Of a DNA stretch of 5,694 bases, positions 5,668 to 5,694 are shown one piece after another (position 1 is the stretch's first letter; each line of letters starts with the position of its first letter). The notes under the pieces are model-generated. The model made no database searches and was not told where the DNA came from. It saw only the letters and a list, made by a program, of their open reading frames with translations. Source of the DNA: CAZXCK01 sp964639225 (GTDB lineage: Bacteria; Chloroflexota; Anaerolineae; Aggregatilineales; Phototrophicaceae); contig CAZXCK010000205.1 in the NCBI GenBank assembly GCA_964639225.1, positions 1 through 5,694 on the forward strand. The letters are read 5' to 3'. Position numbers and translations under genes: made by a program.

Positions 5668-5694
5668 AGCGATTATATGCACCCCGCTTGCCGT

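Overview
The window (5,694 bp, GC-rich) looks like chromosomal DNA of a free-living bacterium, most plausibly a member of the Chloroflexota (Anaerolineae-like). This is inferred from gene style, not from a marker gene: a two-domain GNAT pair ending in LRPGR, a secreted protein with a PTPTPT linker, a LiaF-like membrane protein and GreA are a mix I associate with that phylum. There are no rRNA, tRNA, CRISPR, IS or phage features.

Layout. (1) Bases 1-1838, + strand: two tandem paralogous GNAT acetyltransferase genes 20 bp apart. The first is cut by the left edge or truncated at its 5' end; the second is complete with two GNAT domains. A strong intrinsic terminator follows (1859-1898). (2) 1905-2180, - strand: a small GlsB/YeaQ/YmgE (transglycosylase-associated) three-helix membrane protein, convergent with the GNAT pair. 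(3) 2181-2339: a divergent promoter region with a TATAAT box for the + strand gene. (4) 2340-4079, + strand: a 579-residue exported protein of unknown function. Its N-terminal half holds six copies of a 36-residue repeat (D-L-E-x-L-A-D-x(2)-L-G-x(3)-R-P-x(2)-W). They form two triplets, each followed by a two-cysteine module, so the protein is a duplicated 162-residue super-block plus a C-terminal region I do not recognise. A second strong terminator lies at 4111-4149. (5) 4164-4655, - strand: a GreA/GreB-family transcript cleavage factor. (6) 4656-4902: a divergent intergenic region. (7) 4903-5667, + strand: a membrane protein with three LiaI/LiaF-like transmembrane units and a low-complexity cytoplasmic tail.

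The genes do not form one pathway. Only the GNAT pair looks like an operon; the rest are single-gene units separated by terminators or divergent promoters. The most unusual item is the repeat protein at 2340-4079, an apparently undescribed extracytoplasmic repeat architecture. No defence or mobile system is evident.
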